A DNA stretch of 36,574 bases from the NCBI GenBank assembly GCA_021842405.1, contig JAKBZR010000027.1:1-36574 (forward strand), written 5' to 3'. Under the pieces are notes generated by a model. The model did no database searches. It was given only the letters and a program-made list of their open reading frames with translations, and was not told where the DNA came from. Below, one piece after another: positions 1 through 6,996 of this stretch; positions within the stretch are counted from its first letter, which is position 1; every line of letters begins with the position of its first letter. The stretch is from a bacterium (GTDB lineage: Bacteria; Armatimonadota; Chthonomonadetes; Chthonomonadales; JAMCWF01). A program made the position numbers and the translations under genes.

Positions 1-92
1 TTTTTCAGCGGTCGCCATACCCCCCCCCGCCTGTTCTCATGCCCGTCCCCATGTATAGACCGAAGATCACCTTTCCTTTTCCGTGTTTCCGT

Positions 93-124
93 ATACTTCC
101 GAAAAGAGGCATTACCGGAAGTAT
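93..124. repeat. Inverted repeat upstream of recombinase gene
   Basis: The arms ATACTTCCG (93-101) and CGGAAGTAT (116-124) are perfect complements separated by 14 bases, in the leader of the tyrosine recombinase gene. It could be a recombinase or operator site. The spacer is longer than the 6-8 bases usual for a tyrosine-recombinase core, so the role is open. Confidence 0.4.
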
Positions 125-144
125 TACCACCCGTTCCAAACCCT

Positions 145-174
145 TTGACACAAGGGTAAAAAAACGGGTAAAAT
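145..174 (+). promoter_or_regulatory. Sigma-70-type promoter for recombinase gene
   Basis: TTGACA at 145-150 and TAAAAT at 169-174 are separated by 18 bases and lie 43 bases before the start codon at 217. A GGGGAGG purine run at about 198-204 could be the ribosome binding site, although its spacing of about 12 bases is long. Confidence 0.55.
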
Positions 175-216
175 ATATATATATGCTTCAATGAAACGGG
201 GAGGCGCACGGACGAA

Positions 217-1218
217 ATGAACGGATTGAGCGGCTGCGTGCTTATGCCAAACGGCGGGCGGGTAAGCCTGCCTGTTGCAACGGATGCGGCGCCGGCAGGC
301 CCACTGGCCATGATGCTGGCCGATAGCCGAAGCGAGGAGACCCGGCGCGCCTACCGGAACGACCTGAAGGACTTCTTTACCTGGCAGGGATATGAGGGGC
401 CGAGCCGGGAAGCGGTCAACCGCTTCTGCTCCCTGCCGGTCGCCAAGTTGGCCTATACCCTGAACGGCTACAAGGCCGATCTGCTCGACCGCAACCTCTC
501 CGAGGCGACCGTCAACCGGCGGCTGGCCGCCCTGCGCTCGCTGCTTCGGATGGCCAGGCGACTGGGCTACGACTGCGCCGATCCCTCCGGCCTGGTCGGC
601 TCCGAAAAGGTCACCTCCTACCGCGATACCCGCGGCCCCGCCATTTCCGAAGCGGCTAAGCTGCTTGAGGCGGTTGACCGCAGCGCCCTGCGCGGCAAGC
701 GCGACTACGCCATCCTGCTGCTTTTGTGCGAAAACGCGCTTCGGCGAGGGGAGCTTCACCGCTGCAACGTGTCCGACTTCGACCCGGCCCAATTCCGGCT
801 GATGATATTAGGCAAGGGCAAGGGGAGCCAGAAGGCGCCGGTCACCCTCTCGAAAGCCTCGGTCGAGGCCCTGGGCGACTACCTCGCCGCACGCGGTAAC
901 CCGGACGGGAGCGCGCCCCTTTTCACCAACGCCGCCCGTTTCAGCGACGGGGAGCAGCGGCTATCCGGGCGCGGCCTGCTGCACGTGGTGAACGCGCTGG
1001 GCATTAAGGCGCTGGGGCGTCCGCTTCACCCGCACGCCCTGCGCCACATGGCCATCACCGCCTACCTGGACGCCACCTCAGGCGACGTGCGCGGCGCTCA
1101 GCGGCTCTCCCGCCACGCCTCCCTTCTCACCCTGCAGCGCTACGACGACAACCGGGCCGACCTGCAGGGCGCCGCCACCAATCTGCTCTCAACCCTGCTG
1201 AAAGAGGGCCGCCGGTGA
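217..1218 (+). CDS. Tyrosine recombinase (phage integrase family)
   Basis: This 333-residue protein should cut and rejoin DNA at specific sites through a covalent 3'-phosphotyrosine. It has an N-terminal SAM-like core-binding domain (about residues 30-115, with ETRRAYRNDLKDF). A C-terminal catalytic domain carries the first Arg in ALRRGEL (about 177), the Lys loop in GKGKGSQKAPV, the HALRH box (about 275), and RLSRHASLLTLQRYDD holding the second His and the Tyr nucleophile. Length and all catalytic residues are normal, so it is probably active. The start at 217 is preferred because the ATG at 191 runs into a stop. The gene overlaps the downstream ribbon-helix-helix gene by four bases (GTGA), so the two form an operon. 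Its GC-rich codon use differs from the later Rhs region. It could be the element's integrase or a plasmid/phage dimer resolvase. Confidence 0.93.
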   Translation: MNGLSGCVLMPNGGRVSLPVATDAAPAGPLAMMLADSRSEETRRAYRNDLKDFFTWQGYEGPSREAVNRFCSLPVAKLAYTLNGYKADLLDRNLSEATVNRRLAALRSLLRMARRLGYDCADPSGLVGSEKVTSYRDTRGPAISEAAKLLEAVDRSALRGKRDYAILLLLCENALRRGELHRCNVSDFDPAQFRLMILGKGKGSQKAPVTLSKASVEALGDYLAARGNPDGSAPLFTNAARFSDGEQRLSGRGLLHVVNALGIKALGRPLHPHALRHMAITAYLDATSGDVRGAQRLSRHASLLTLQRYDDNRADLQGAATNLLSTLLKEGRR

Positions 1219-1580
1219 GCGAAAAAGAGCCGCTGACACCGAGGCGGGCTGCCGGGAGGCCGAGAAAGGGCGGGCGGTCGCCAAAAGGGGAGAAGCGCTA
1301 CCTGCAGATCACGCTGATGCTCGACGCGCCGCTATTGGCCGCCCTCGATGCTTTGGCCGAGGCGGAGGGGATGAGGAGCCGTTCCGAGATCGTGCGCCAC
1401 ATAAGCCGGGAGTACCTGCGACGCGCCGCCAAGCGAGCCGGCCGTAACGCCGACATGCGCCTGGCCGCCATCCTGCAGGCCGCCGCCGAAGAGGAGGCCG
1501 CGACCGGCCCGATCGCCCGCTTCGTGGCTAGCCTCAAGGAGCACGCCGGCCAAACTGTACCTGAAGAGAATGAAGAATGA
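1215..1580 (+). CDS. Ribbon-helix-helix-type DNA-binding protein
   Basis: This 121-residue basic protein starts with GTG at 1215, overlapping the recombinase stop. After a basic tail (RRAAGRPRKGGRSPKGEKR) it has a beta strand (YLQITLMLDAPLLAALD) and two helices ending in RSRSEIVRHISREYLRR. That is the pattern of a ribbon-helix-helix repressor or CopG/ParG-like protein, which dimerises and inserts the strand into the major groove. Sharing an operon with the recombinase suggests it regulates that gene or acts as a recombination accessory factor. The C-terminal 45 residues are acidic and alanine-rich and match nothing I recognise. Confidence 0.7.
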   Translation: MSEKEPLTPRRAAGRPRKGGRSPKGEKRYLQITLMLDAPLLAALDALAEAEGMRSRSEIVRHISREYLRRAAKRAGRNADMRLAAILQAAAEEEAATGPIARFVASLKEHAGQTVPEENEE

Positions 1581-1606
1581 GATAAGTCCTATAGGCCGTA
1601 TACGAC

Positions 1607-1675
1607 TTATATCCGTTTAAACAGGTGAAGCTCTGCAATCAACCGCTCGGCCTCCTGCAGTTTCATACTCATCAT
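1607..1675 (-). CDS. 22-residue micro-ORF, tail duplicate of the 152-aa protein
   Basis: ATG codons at 1675 and 1672 overlap the stop of the upstream 80-aa gene. The product contains LQEAERLIAEL, which resembles EREAARLIAEL in the protein encoded at 1889-2347. The DNA is also similar (GGTGAAGCTC, then GCAATCAACCG against GCAATTAACCG). It is probably the remnant of a duplicated copy of that gene and may not be translated for a purpose. A short inverted repeat (ATAAGTC 1582-1588, GACTTAT 1604-1610) lies between it and the convergent gene. Confidence 0.35.
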   Translation of the reverse strand: MMSMKLQEAERLIAELHLFKRI

Positions 1676-1917
1676 TTCTGCTCCAAGTAGTCAATCCAAT
1701 TTCTCAAGTGCTCCCACTTGCCGTTCCTGGACAGGTTGACCCAATCAGTCTTGCCGCTAAGCCAGCGCGTGTCGGCGCATTGAAGCGTAGGCCAGCCGTA
1801 AGACTCGGCCAGTTCCAGGAGCTTGGTTTCCAATATCTCGCGGCGTGAGGTTGTGCGCTCGAACCGCTGGATTACCTCATAATCGAGTTCAGGCTCTTTG
1901 GACGGTCTTGAGTTCAT
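1672..1917 (-). CDS. Small hypothetical protein of the integrative element
   Basis: I do not recognise this family. The chosen start at 1917 gives 81 residues beginning MNSRPSKEPELDYEVIQRF and overlaps the end of the upstream 152-aa gene by about 28 bases. A purine-rich GGAGATTGAGAAAG precedes the ATG. An alternative start at 1965 would add 16 residues in deep overlap and is less likely. The protein is hydrophilic and Trp-rich at its C-terminus (WPTLQCADTRWLSGKTDWVNL, shown in pieces: WPTLQCADTRW then LSGKTDWVNL), with no membrane segment or signal peptide. Overlap with the primase-like operon suggests a role in element maintenance. Confidence 0.6.
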   Translation of the reverse strand: MNSRPSKEPELDYEVIQRFERTTSRREILETKLLELAESYGWPTLQCADTRWLSGKTDWVNLSRNGKWEHLRNWIDYLEQK

Positions 1918-2347
1918 CTTTCTCAATCTCCTTTCCGTCGAATACCAACTTGGCCAACGCCTCAAGCGGCATCGGCTCGGTATGCGCTTGCCAGAATGAG
2001 TAAGGCAGCGTATCGGCCAACCTCACAAGAGGTTCGCGTATTGGCAGCCGTTCGGCTTTGGGCATAGAGCGCGGCCAGCCGGCTACCAGCCGGTCGGGAT
2101 TCTCACCTGTGAGCCACAGCTTGCCACCGTGACGGTGAAGCTCAGCAATTAACCGAGCGGCCTCCCGTTCCAATTCAACGCGGCGTTCCAGCAGTTCATC
2201 GCGAATCAAATCATGGTGCTTCTCAACGTAGGCTGCTATCTCCGTCGTGACGCGCTTTTCAGGCCGCACAACGATCTGATCGCCGTTGAGCGAAAGAGTG
2301 AAGCCGTGTTTCTGAAACTTCCCGATGGTTGACACGAACATGGTCAT
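1889..2347 (-). CDS. Hypothetical protein with TubC-like N-terminal segment
   Basis: This 152-residue protein starts four bases before the primase-like stop (ATGA overlap). The strong GAGGAGG just upstream of ATG 2347 supports that start. Residues 1-50 (GFTLSLNGDQIVVRPEKR followed by a helix with HHDLIRDELL) resemble the small TubC N-terminal docking fold, which in phage and element proteins often precedes replication or DNA-processing domains. A charged helical stretch follows (ELEREAARLIAELHRHGGK), then an unrecognised C-terminus. Translational coupling to the ATPase suggests they work together. The TubC resemblance is by eye only. Confidence 0.6.
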   Translation of the reverse strand: MTMFVSTIGKFQKHGFTLSLNGDQIVVRPEKRVTTEIAAYVEKHHDLIRDELLERRVELEREAARLIAELHRHGGKLWLTGENPDRLVAGWPRSMPKAERLPIREPLVRLADTLPYSFWQAHTEPMPLEALAKLVFDGKEIEKDELKTVQRA

Positions 2348-4380
2348 TTTGCCTCCTCATCTTCAGTCGGCGCCGCCGCCAGCAGCGAATCGAGGTCGCG
2401 GTCAGCATCGGGGCCGGCTGGAATAGGAAAGTTAGGGGAAAAATGCGTCATTTCCGTCATTGCGTCATTTTGAGCGTGAATTGCCTTGCCGGAGCCGTCA
2501 GATTGCGTCATCCCATCGCTCGAATGCGTCACCGCATTGCCCGATTGCGTCACCGCATTGCCCGATTGCGTCACCCCAAAGAGATCATTTTGAGCGTGCG
2601 GGTGACGCGATGACGGAAATGACGCATTTTCGCGGAACTTTTCTTCATTAATGGAATTCCTATCAACATAAACATACGCGCCGTCCTTTTGCCGGTAAAA
2701 GGTGATGGTATACCCTTCCGCCTCGATACTGGGTGCAAGCCCTTTAAGTTGCCGGCTCAATGACTGCACATTTTTCGGCCAGCCGGGAACGTGGCGACTA
2801 GACTCGTCAACGCGACCCAGCAACATCTCAAATAACCGCGAAATCCTGTCGTTGAATCTTCCCTCGCCGAAAATCTCCATCAGGGCTTCACCGACCGGTG
2901 AGGCTTCTATTCCGATCCGACAGGATTCCTTCCGGTTCAGGGAGTATGACTCCAGGAATGAACCGGACTTCCAGCCCAAGGATACTTCAGCCGCCGTCAC
3001 CCACATCGCGAAATCGGCCATCCGTGGCAATGTATCAAGTTTGATATTCGGTAAATTCTTCAAAACCGATGGCAAAACGTCCATCAGCGCGCCGAAAATT
3101 CGAGGCTTAATCCGCTGAAACTCAGCTTCAAGTTTCTTTTCCGACTTGCGTTTGTTTTCGGGTATCCCTGCCAGCTCAAGCACCAATGAGCGATCCAACA
3201 AGTCCGGACGGCTGACAGGATCGGCAATTCCGGTCAGGATGATCGGGCGCTTGAAGTTAAAAATCTCCTCTTCAGCGTCGGTGTAGTTTTTGCGCGTTGC
3301 AAAGCCTCCGCCTGTGGAGAAGGTGCATAGAGCGTTGGAAATCCAATCTGGAAGTCCCCCGAGGTTATCAAAAACTTGTAGCCAGCAGTTCCGGCCGGAA
3401 ATAGCCAGGTCTCGCAGTTCTTTCGGCAAAAAACGAAGCGGGGCGCTGTTCGGATCGATAAGCTCACGTATCACCCGAGCAGCGGTAGATTTTGCCGCCC
3501 CTTGCGGGCCAGTCAAAACCAAAGCAGGAAACGGGCCGGGCGAGAAGCAACCGATCAGAAAGCCAACCAGAAGGCGCCATGCATCGGCATTAGCCACATT
3601 CAGAAAAGGTCTAAGCTCATCTAGGGAACCGCCGGATTCGGGCCTCGGAAGCGGTAACATCCCACGCGAACGCCGGAAATAAACGTCCGATGGTGCATTG
3701 CCAATTGACCAGCCTCGAGCGCTTACCGTAACAACGTCCCAATCCGAGTTGCCCAAGTCAATTATGATTTTGCCCGACACGTGGGCGATCCGTGTGAAAA
3801 CCCGGTGCTCTGAACCCTCATAAACCGCCTGCGCGGATAGATCATCGAGCGCGCCTTGGAGGGTTTGCGTGCCAGGCGTCCAGCGCGGCGACTGTCGGAA
3901 GGCAAGCCACCGCAGCCAATATTCAAATGCGCTACCGTGAATCGTTGCGTGCTGAGTAATGCCGTTAGGAGCAAATGTAGCATAGGTTTCCAGATCGGGG
4001 TCATGCCAGAGTTCCAAGCCGGCGTCCAGCGCAAGCTGAACGAGCCGGATAGAAGCGGACTCTTTAACTGCCTCGGCCGCCGATTCGGACTTTTTAACTA
4101 CCTCGCCCGACGCCTCAGCCGCCGGCAGGCGCTTCGCATCCCGGATCGCGGCCACCGTCTCGTCAAATAAACTTTGAGCATGTAGGCACTGATTCTCAGC
4201 AAGGAGCCCTTCACCATGCGGCCCCTCGTAAAAACGTATTGGTTCACTGCACCCTTGATGGCAACGAACGTCCAAACGAGGGGGACATGGCTCATGCCTA
4301 TCACTAACCACGTCATCGGGTTTATTAAGCAAAAAAAACTCCCGTAATTCCTCAAAAGTGGTAAAATTACTGCCGTTCAA
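2344..4380 (-). CDS. P4-like primase/helicase-type ATPase of the element
   Basis: A 678-residue protein with a TTG start at 4380, preceded by AAAGGAAAT. Its centre is a P-loop ATPase: Walker A GPQGAAKST (about residue 290), Walker B-like WLQVFDNLGG (about 335), and a sensor region PIILTGIADP followed by DLLDRSLVLEL. This matches helicase-like ATPases that load or unwind DNA during replication of phages, satellites and integrative elements. The N-terminus has a Cys-rich patch (CPPRLDVRCHQGC), but I see no convincing primase catalytic motifs. The C-terminal tail (about 585-650) is low complexity, with repeated VTQSGNA and HAQND units encoded by the GCGTCA repeat array. It is the largest gene of a leftward operon of small DNA-binding genes. 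Confidence 0.75.
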   Translation of the reverse strand: MNGSNFTTFEELREFFLLNKPDDVVSDRHEPCPPRLDVRCHQGCSEPIRFYEGPHGEGLLAENQCLHAQSLFDETVAAIRDAKRLPAAEASGEVVKKSESAAEAVKESASIRLVQLALDAGLELWHDPDLETYATFAPNGITQHATIHGSAFEYWLRWLAFRQSPRWTPGTQTLQGALDDLSAQAVYEGSEHRVFTRIAHVSGKIIIDLGNSDWDVVTVSARGWSIGNAPSDVYFRRSRGMLPLPRPESGGSLDELRPFLNVANADAWRLLVGFLIGCFSPGPFPALVLTGPQGAAKSTAARVIRELIDPNSAPLRFLPKELRDLAISGRNCWLQVFDNLGGLPDWISNALCTFSTGGGFATRKNYTDAEEEIFNFKRPIILTGIADPVSRPDLLDRSLVLELAGIPENKRKSEKKLEAEFQRIKPRIFGALMDVLPSVLKNLPNIKLDTLPRMADFAMWVTAAEVSLGWKSGSFLESYSLNRKESCRIGIEASPVGEALMEIFGEGRFNDRISRLFEMLLGRVDESSRHVPGWPKNVQSLSRQLKGLAPSIEAEGYTITFYRQKDGAYVYVDRNSINEEKFRENASFPSSRHPHAQNDLFGVTQSGNAVTQSGNAVTHSSDGMTQSDGSGKAIHAQNDAMTEMTHFSPNFPIPAGPDADRDLDSLLAAAPTEDEEAK
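2441..2629. repeat. Symmetric GCGTCA iteron-like array inside the ATPase gene
   Basis: GCGTCA occurs in the forward sense at 2445, 2462, 2505, 2526, 2547 and 2568, and as TGACGC at 2603 and 2620. The central four are spaced exactly 21 bases apart. The outer pairs are each spaced 17 bases and are mirror images. The arms 2441-2467 and 2603-2629 are complementary with one mismatch over 27 bases. CATTTTGAGCGTG also recurs directly at 2465-2477 and 2586-2598. Helical-turn spacing plus symmetry suggests a replication origin or a multi-site protein-binding region. The alternative is a simple coding tandem repeat. Confidence 0.7.
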
Positions 4381-4443
4381 CTTGAATTTCCTTTCCGCCG
4401 CCCTCCGCCACTCGCCCGGTTGGGGGCGGCTTTTCGTTTTTAG

Positions 4444-4474
4444 AAAGCCGCCGGTTCATCACGCCGGCGGCTTT
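4444..4474. terminator. GC-rich hairpin between HTH gene and ATPase gene
   Basis: AAAGCCGCCGG (4444-4454) pairs perfectly with CCGGCGGCTTT (4464-4474) around a nine-base loop. The stem begins at the stop codon of the HTH gene. No clear T-run follows on the minus strand, so it may attenuate or stabilise the mRNA rather than end it. Confidence 0.4.
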
Positions 4475-4707
4475 CATTTTGGGTGCGGGGGACGGCGGCG
4501 AACCGATCCCCCGCTTTTCCGCCGGCCGGGCAGAAACCGTCCAGGGTCAATATCGAGATGGGCGGCAAGCCGTGAAGCCGTGCGCCAGCTAGCGCAACCG
4601 CGAAATGCGGAGCGAATCGTCGAGGTCGAGAGGCCGCACGCCTTCGCCAAATCCTCAAGCCCCACGCGAACGGCCTTCACACCGTCCCTGTTATCGAGCT
4701 TGCGCAT
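4474..4707 (-). CDS. Small helix-turn-helix regulator
   Basis: The ATG at 4707 gives 77 residues. The segment VGLEDLAKACGLSTSTIRSAF reads as a helix-turn-helix (LEDLAKACGLS, then TSTIRSAFRG), followed by SRLAAHLDIDPGRFL, typical of XRE/Cro-like proteins. It overlaps the end of the preceding ribbon-helix-helix-like gene by 17 bases with a GGCGGAG ahead of the ATG. A longer reading from 4785 lies wholly inside the upstream gene and is less likely. The tail is basic (GRRKSGGSVRRRPPHPK). Likely role: repressor or copy-control factor of the element. Confidence 0.65.
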   Translation of the reverse strand: MRKLDNRDGVKAVRVGLEDLAKACGLSTSTIRSAFRGCASWRTASRLAAHLDIDPGRFLPGRRKSGGSVRRRPPHPK

Positions 4708-4885
4708 CGGACTCCGCCAGAAACCGCTCAATCGCGGATCGCAGCAGCTCTTGTCGGTTAACATCCAACTCGCTGGCTCGTTCATTAATCCGAGCCAGCA
4801 GGCTCGGCGGCAAAACCAGCCCGAAAACCATTTTCCGCGTTGCTTTCGGCGCCTTCAACGCGGACGGATTGTAAATCGTTTTCAT
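4691..4885 (-). CDS. Small ribbon-helix-helix-like protein
   Basis: A 64-residue protein starting at ATG 4885 after a good AAAGGAG site. KMVFGLVLPPSLLARINERA followed by ELDVNRQELLRSAIERFL fits the beta-helix-helix plan of Arc/CopG-type DNA-binding proteins, which bind operators as dimers. It lies 20 bases after the 42-residue HTH gene and overlaps the next HTH gene, so all three are probably co-expressed. Too short for a firm family assignment. Confidence 0.6.
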   Translation of the reverse strand: MKTIYNPSALKAPKATRKMVFGLVLPPSLLARINERASELDVNRQELLRSAIERFLAESDAQAR

Positions 4886-4904
4886 CTTTCAACTCCTTTC
4901 GTTT

Positions 4905-5033
4905 TTAGCCCGATTCATAGGGATCGTTGTCAATAAACCACCGCAGCAGTGTGGCGTTGCTGACGCCCAGGGCTGTCGCCACGGCTGCGATCGACAGCCC
5001 GCGATCCAACCTCAAGTGTTTAAGCCTTGTCAT
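4905..5033 (-). CDS. 42-residue helix-turn-helix protein
   Basis: This gene falls below common ORF length cut-offs. It starts at ATG 5033, seven bases after a strong GGGAGG, and reads MTRLKHLRLDRGLSIAAVAT, then ALGVSNATLLRWFI, ending NDPYESG. LSIAAVATALGVSNATLLRW is a textbook helix-turn-helix (alanine, then G-V-S at the turn, then the recognition helix). It overlaps the upstream 51-residue gene by 14 bases. It is a minimal DNA-binding domain, perhaps an excisionase-like or transposase-derived HTH. Confidence 0.55.
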   Translation of the reverse strand: MTRLKHLRLDRGLSIAAVATALGVSNATLLRWFIDNDPYESG

Positions 5034-5175
5034 CGCCGGCCTCCCGCCCGGCGTTCGGTTGCAAGATGGTTCGGTCAGCAGCCAGGCGGCGCATTGCGAT
5101 TCTAATGACGGCGTCCATCCAAAAAGCGAATAGCTTAGGCTCGGGGGCCGAGCTAGGAGCTGACTTTTTCTTCAT
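5020..5175 (-). CDS. 51-residue hypothetical protein
   Basis: This ORF was found by reading the minus strand. ATG 5175 follows AGGAAGGGAAAG, and the product begins MKKKSAPSSAPEPKLFAFW and continues MDAVIRIAMRRLAADR. It overlaps the 71-residue gene upstream by 23 bases and the 42-residue HTH gene downstream by 14 bases, and each neighbour has its own ribosome binding site. The stop-start chaining is the main evidence that it is expressed. The product has a basic, Pro-rich start and one amphipathic helix. No function recognised. Confidence 0.5.
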   Translation of the reverse strand: MKKKSAPSSAPEPKLFAFWMDAVIRIAMRRLAADRTILQPNAGREAGDDKA

Positions 5176-5368
5176 CTTTCCCTTCCTGATGGCTTGTATC
5201 TTCCATCACTGGCATTAAATCGCCGGTAATGCGCTTCAGAAATTCCTGTACCAGCTTCGGATCAGAGCTGGCCGCCACAACCCGCGCCTCTGCAACGCTT
5301 GAGCCGCGATACAGAACTAGGAAAGCGGGCTTGGTGGATTCTGATTTTTGCTGTTTTTTGAAGACCAT
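5153..5368 (-). CDS. 71-residue hypothetical protein, first gene of element operon
   Basis: ATG 5368 lies six bases after a near-ideal GGAGGTG, so translation should be strong. The product starts MVFKKQQKSESTKPAFLVLY and ends in an acidic tail (EGKDEEKVSS). It is hydrophilic with no recognisable motif. As the first gene of a chain of overlapping small genes running down to the ATPase, it may be a regulator or early protein. The promoter must lie between 5380 and 5455, but I could not fix convincing -35/-10 boxes there. Confidence 0.6.
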   Translation of the reverse strand: MVFKKQQKSESTKPAFLVLYRGSSVAEARVVAASSDPKLVQEFLKRITGDLMPVMEDTSHQEGKDEEKVSS

Positions 5369-5447
5369 TTTTTCACCTCCATCCTATAGGGAAAAAAACG
5401 AGGGATTCGCAACAATAAATTGCAAAGATGTCTAAAATTCTTTTAAA

Positions 5448-5490
5448 GTAAAAAAATCACCCCTGCCTTTTCTGTTTGGCAGAGGTGATT
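5448..5490 (-). terminator. Rho-independent terminator
   Basis: Read on the minus strand, the stem AATCACCTCTGCC pairs with GGCAGGGGTGATT (12 of 13 pairs) around a ten-base loop and is followed directly by a run of seven T. It lies 28 bases after the stop of the 321-aa gene and just upstream of the next leftward operon, so it insulates the two. Confidence 0.85.
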
Positions 5491-5518
5491 ATAAGAGGCG
5501 AAGAAGCGTTTTTGCCGC

Positions 5519-6484
5519 TTAGTACAAGTAGGGTTTCAGCTTCTTCCTAATTTTGGAGCGGTAAGCACGAAATTTATCCGGTTCCATTTCAAAGCTGGCG
5601 GCAGCCCTTTTAATATCGCCCCTCTCCTGATATTCATCGGAGTTTTCCACCATGTCCTCAAAAATCAGCCACTCAATCTTGGACAGTGTTGCTTTTGCTG
5701 CTTGCGGTAATGTTTCGTTAATATTCTCTTTCATAATGAGGAAGTCCAGCGGTGAAGGCTCGGGATCTGCAATATTCTCGTCGGGAGGAACGATAATAGA
5801 CTTACTGGGCAAAGTGTTCCGGCGCCAATTATTGTCAATTCGGCGTAACAGATCGATTGAGAGCTTTTTAAATCGGGAGACTGAGACCATATCCAACGGC
5901 AAATCAACGTAATCAGGAGGATTGGGGAGATGAGCCCAGGGCGTATCACGGCCAGGCATTATACTTTTCATAAAACAGTGGATGAGGGAATTATCCCAGT
6001 AACTATCATTACGAGGTACTGTACATTCCGTTGTGGCGAATTGGGCTTCCTCAAGGATGAGTGCGCGGCAATTTTCACGTATATCTCCACCCTGCTGCTT
6101 TAAGTCGGTGATGAGGCCGGGCGGGCGGTTTTTGAAGTTGTTTAGGCTGCTGGACAGGGCGGCCAGAATCCCGGCGACAAAGTGAGGAGGCGGCCCATAT
6201 AATGTCTCGCGGTAGGCACTCTGCGAAAACAAATGAATCTCCAGAAAATAATCGATCACGTCCGGTTGCGCCCTAGCTTGGAGATTGTGTATATGCTCCT
6301 CAGCTTGCGTAATAGCTTTGAGAACGCGGTCAAGCGGCGCGTTCGACGGGGTTGAAATTAATTCACTGAACGGACTACGATTAATAAACGGCTTGGCATC
6401 GTCGAGAACGCAGTTAAGCGGTGTATTCGGCAGTTTTGAAATTATTTCTCTTAACGGATCGCCCTTAATTCCCATCTCACTCAT
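5519..6484 (-). CDS. Hypothetical protein with sigma-region-4-like C-terminus
   Basis: This 321-residue protein starts at ATG 6484 after a strong AAGGAGG. The family is not recognised. Residues about 5-60 hold an imperfect internal repeat (DPLREIISKLPNTPLNCVL against SPFSELISTPSNAPLDRVL) with a matching 84-base DNA periodicity. The last 60 residues (LSKIEWLIFEDMVENSD, then RGDIKRAAASFEM and EPDKFRAYRSKIRKKL) look like a helical DNA-binding module similar in outline to sigma factor region 4. Its start overlaps the end of the broken recombinase, and a terminator follows it. It may regulate the element, but this is inference. Confidence 0.55.
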   Translation of the reverse strand: MSEMGIKGDPLREIISKLPNTPLNCVLDDAKPFINRSPFSELISTPSNAPLDRVLKAITQAEEHIHNLQARAQPDVIDYFLEIHLFSQSAYRETLYGPPPHFVAGILAALSSSLNNFKNRPPGLITDLKQQGGDIRENCRALILEEAQFATTECTVPRNDSYWDNSLIHCFMKSIMPGRDTPWAHLPNPPDYVDLPLDMVSVSRFKKLSIDLLRRIDNNWRRNTLPSKSIIVPPDENIADPEPSPLDFLIMKENINETLPQAAKATLSKIEWLIFEDMVENSDEYQERGDIKRAAASFEMEPDKFRAYRSKIRKKLKPYLY

Positions 6485-6925
6485 CTTGATTGCCTCCTTA
6501 ATATTCGGTCGGTCGGTGAAGCGATATCTTGAGCCTGGCGCAGGTCGGCCTCGGCAATCCGGGCATAGCGCCGGGTCATTGTCAGGTCGGAGTGCCCCAT
6601 TCCCACACTCACGGCAAAGACGTTGGCGCCGCCGCGAATCATGCTGATGCCGTGCGTGTGACGGAACCGGTGAGCGCCGCTACGGGGCACATTGGCCGCG
6701 ATCCCACGCCGCCGGCATATCTCGCCCAATGCGTGAACGGTGAGATGATGCCGGTATGTCCGCTTGGAAAGAGCGGATCGCCGGCCTCCGGGTCACGGGT
6801 ACGCAGGTAGCGCCAGATCAGCTCGGCGCACATCTTGCCGAAGGCCTGACTTCGGGCCTTTCCGCCTTTCCCTTTCGTAATTCTCACCATTCGCGTCTTA
6901 AGATCAACGTCGCCAACCGTATGGA
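6481..6925 (-). pseudogene. Truncated, frameshifted tyrosine recombinase
   Basis: Only the catalytic half remains. One frame (to 6639) reads VGDVDLKTRMVRITKGKGGKARSQ and GDPLFPSGHTG. The other (6729-6481) reads HALGEICRRRGI, SGAHRFRHTHGISMI and GMGHSDLTMTRRYARI. These are consecutive pieces of one integrase: the Lys loop, the HxFRH box, then GHxxxxxTxxxY. A frameshift falls near 6745-6755. Homology starts abruptly near 6925, so the N-terminal domain and first catalytic Arg are gone. It lies directly downstream of the intact recombinase and is probably the remnant of an earlier integrase. Confidence 0.85.
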
Positions 6926-6939
6926 CAGAAGGAAAAGGT

Positions 6940-6984
6940 AATAGAACTGATAAGATAAGACTTACTTAACCTATCAGTTCTATT
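6940..6984. terminator. 13-bp perfect stem-loop between the two recombinase genes
   Basis: AATAGAACTGATA (6940-6952) is the exact complement of TATCAGTTCTATT (6972-6984), with a 19-base loop. GGAAAA extends the stem after a short bulge. It lies just after the stop of the intact recombinase (minus strand) and at the broken end of the pseudogene. It may be a terminator or a former recombination site. Confidence 0.5.
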
Positions 6985-6996
6985 TTCCGATACTGA

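Noticed and set aside
124-792. 222-residue minus-strand ORF opposite the first recombinase
   Set aside because: It is a mirror frame of a GC-rich gene whose plus-strand product has all recombinase catalytic motifs.
2460-2651. Plus-strand ORFs across the GCGTCA repeats, and a CRISPR-like reading of the array
   Set aside because: The repeats are 21-base tandem units without unique spacers and lie inside a well-supported minus-strand gene, so neither a CRISPR array nor a plus-strand gene is supported.
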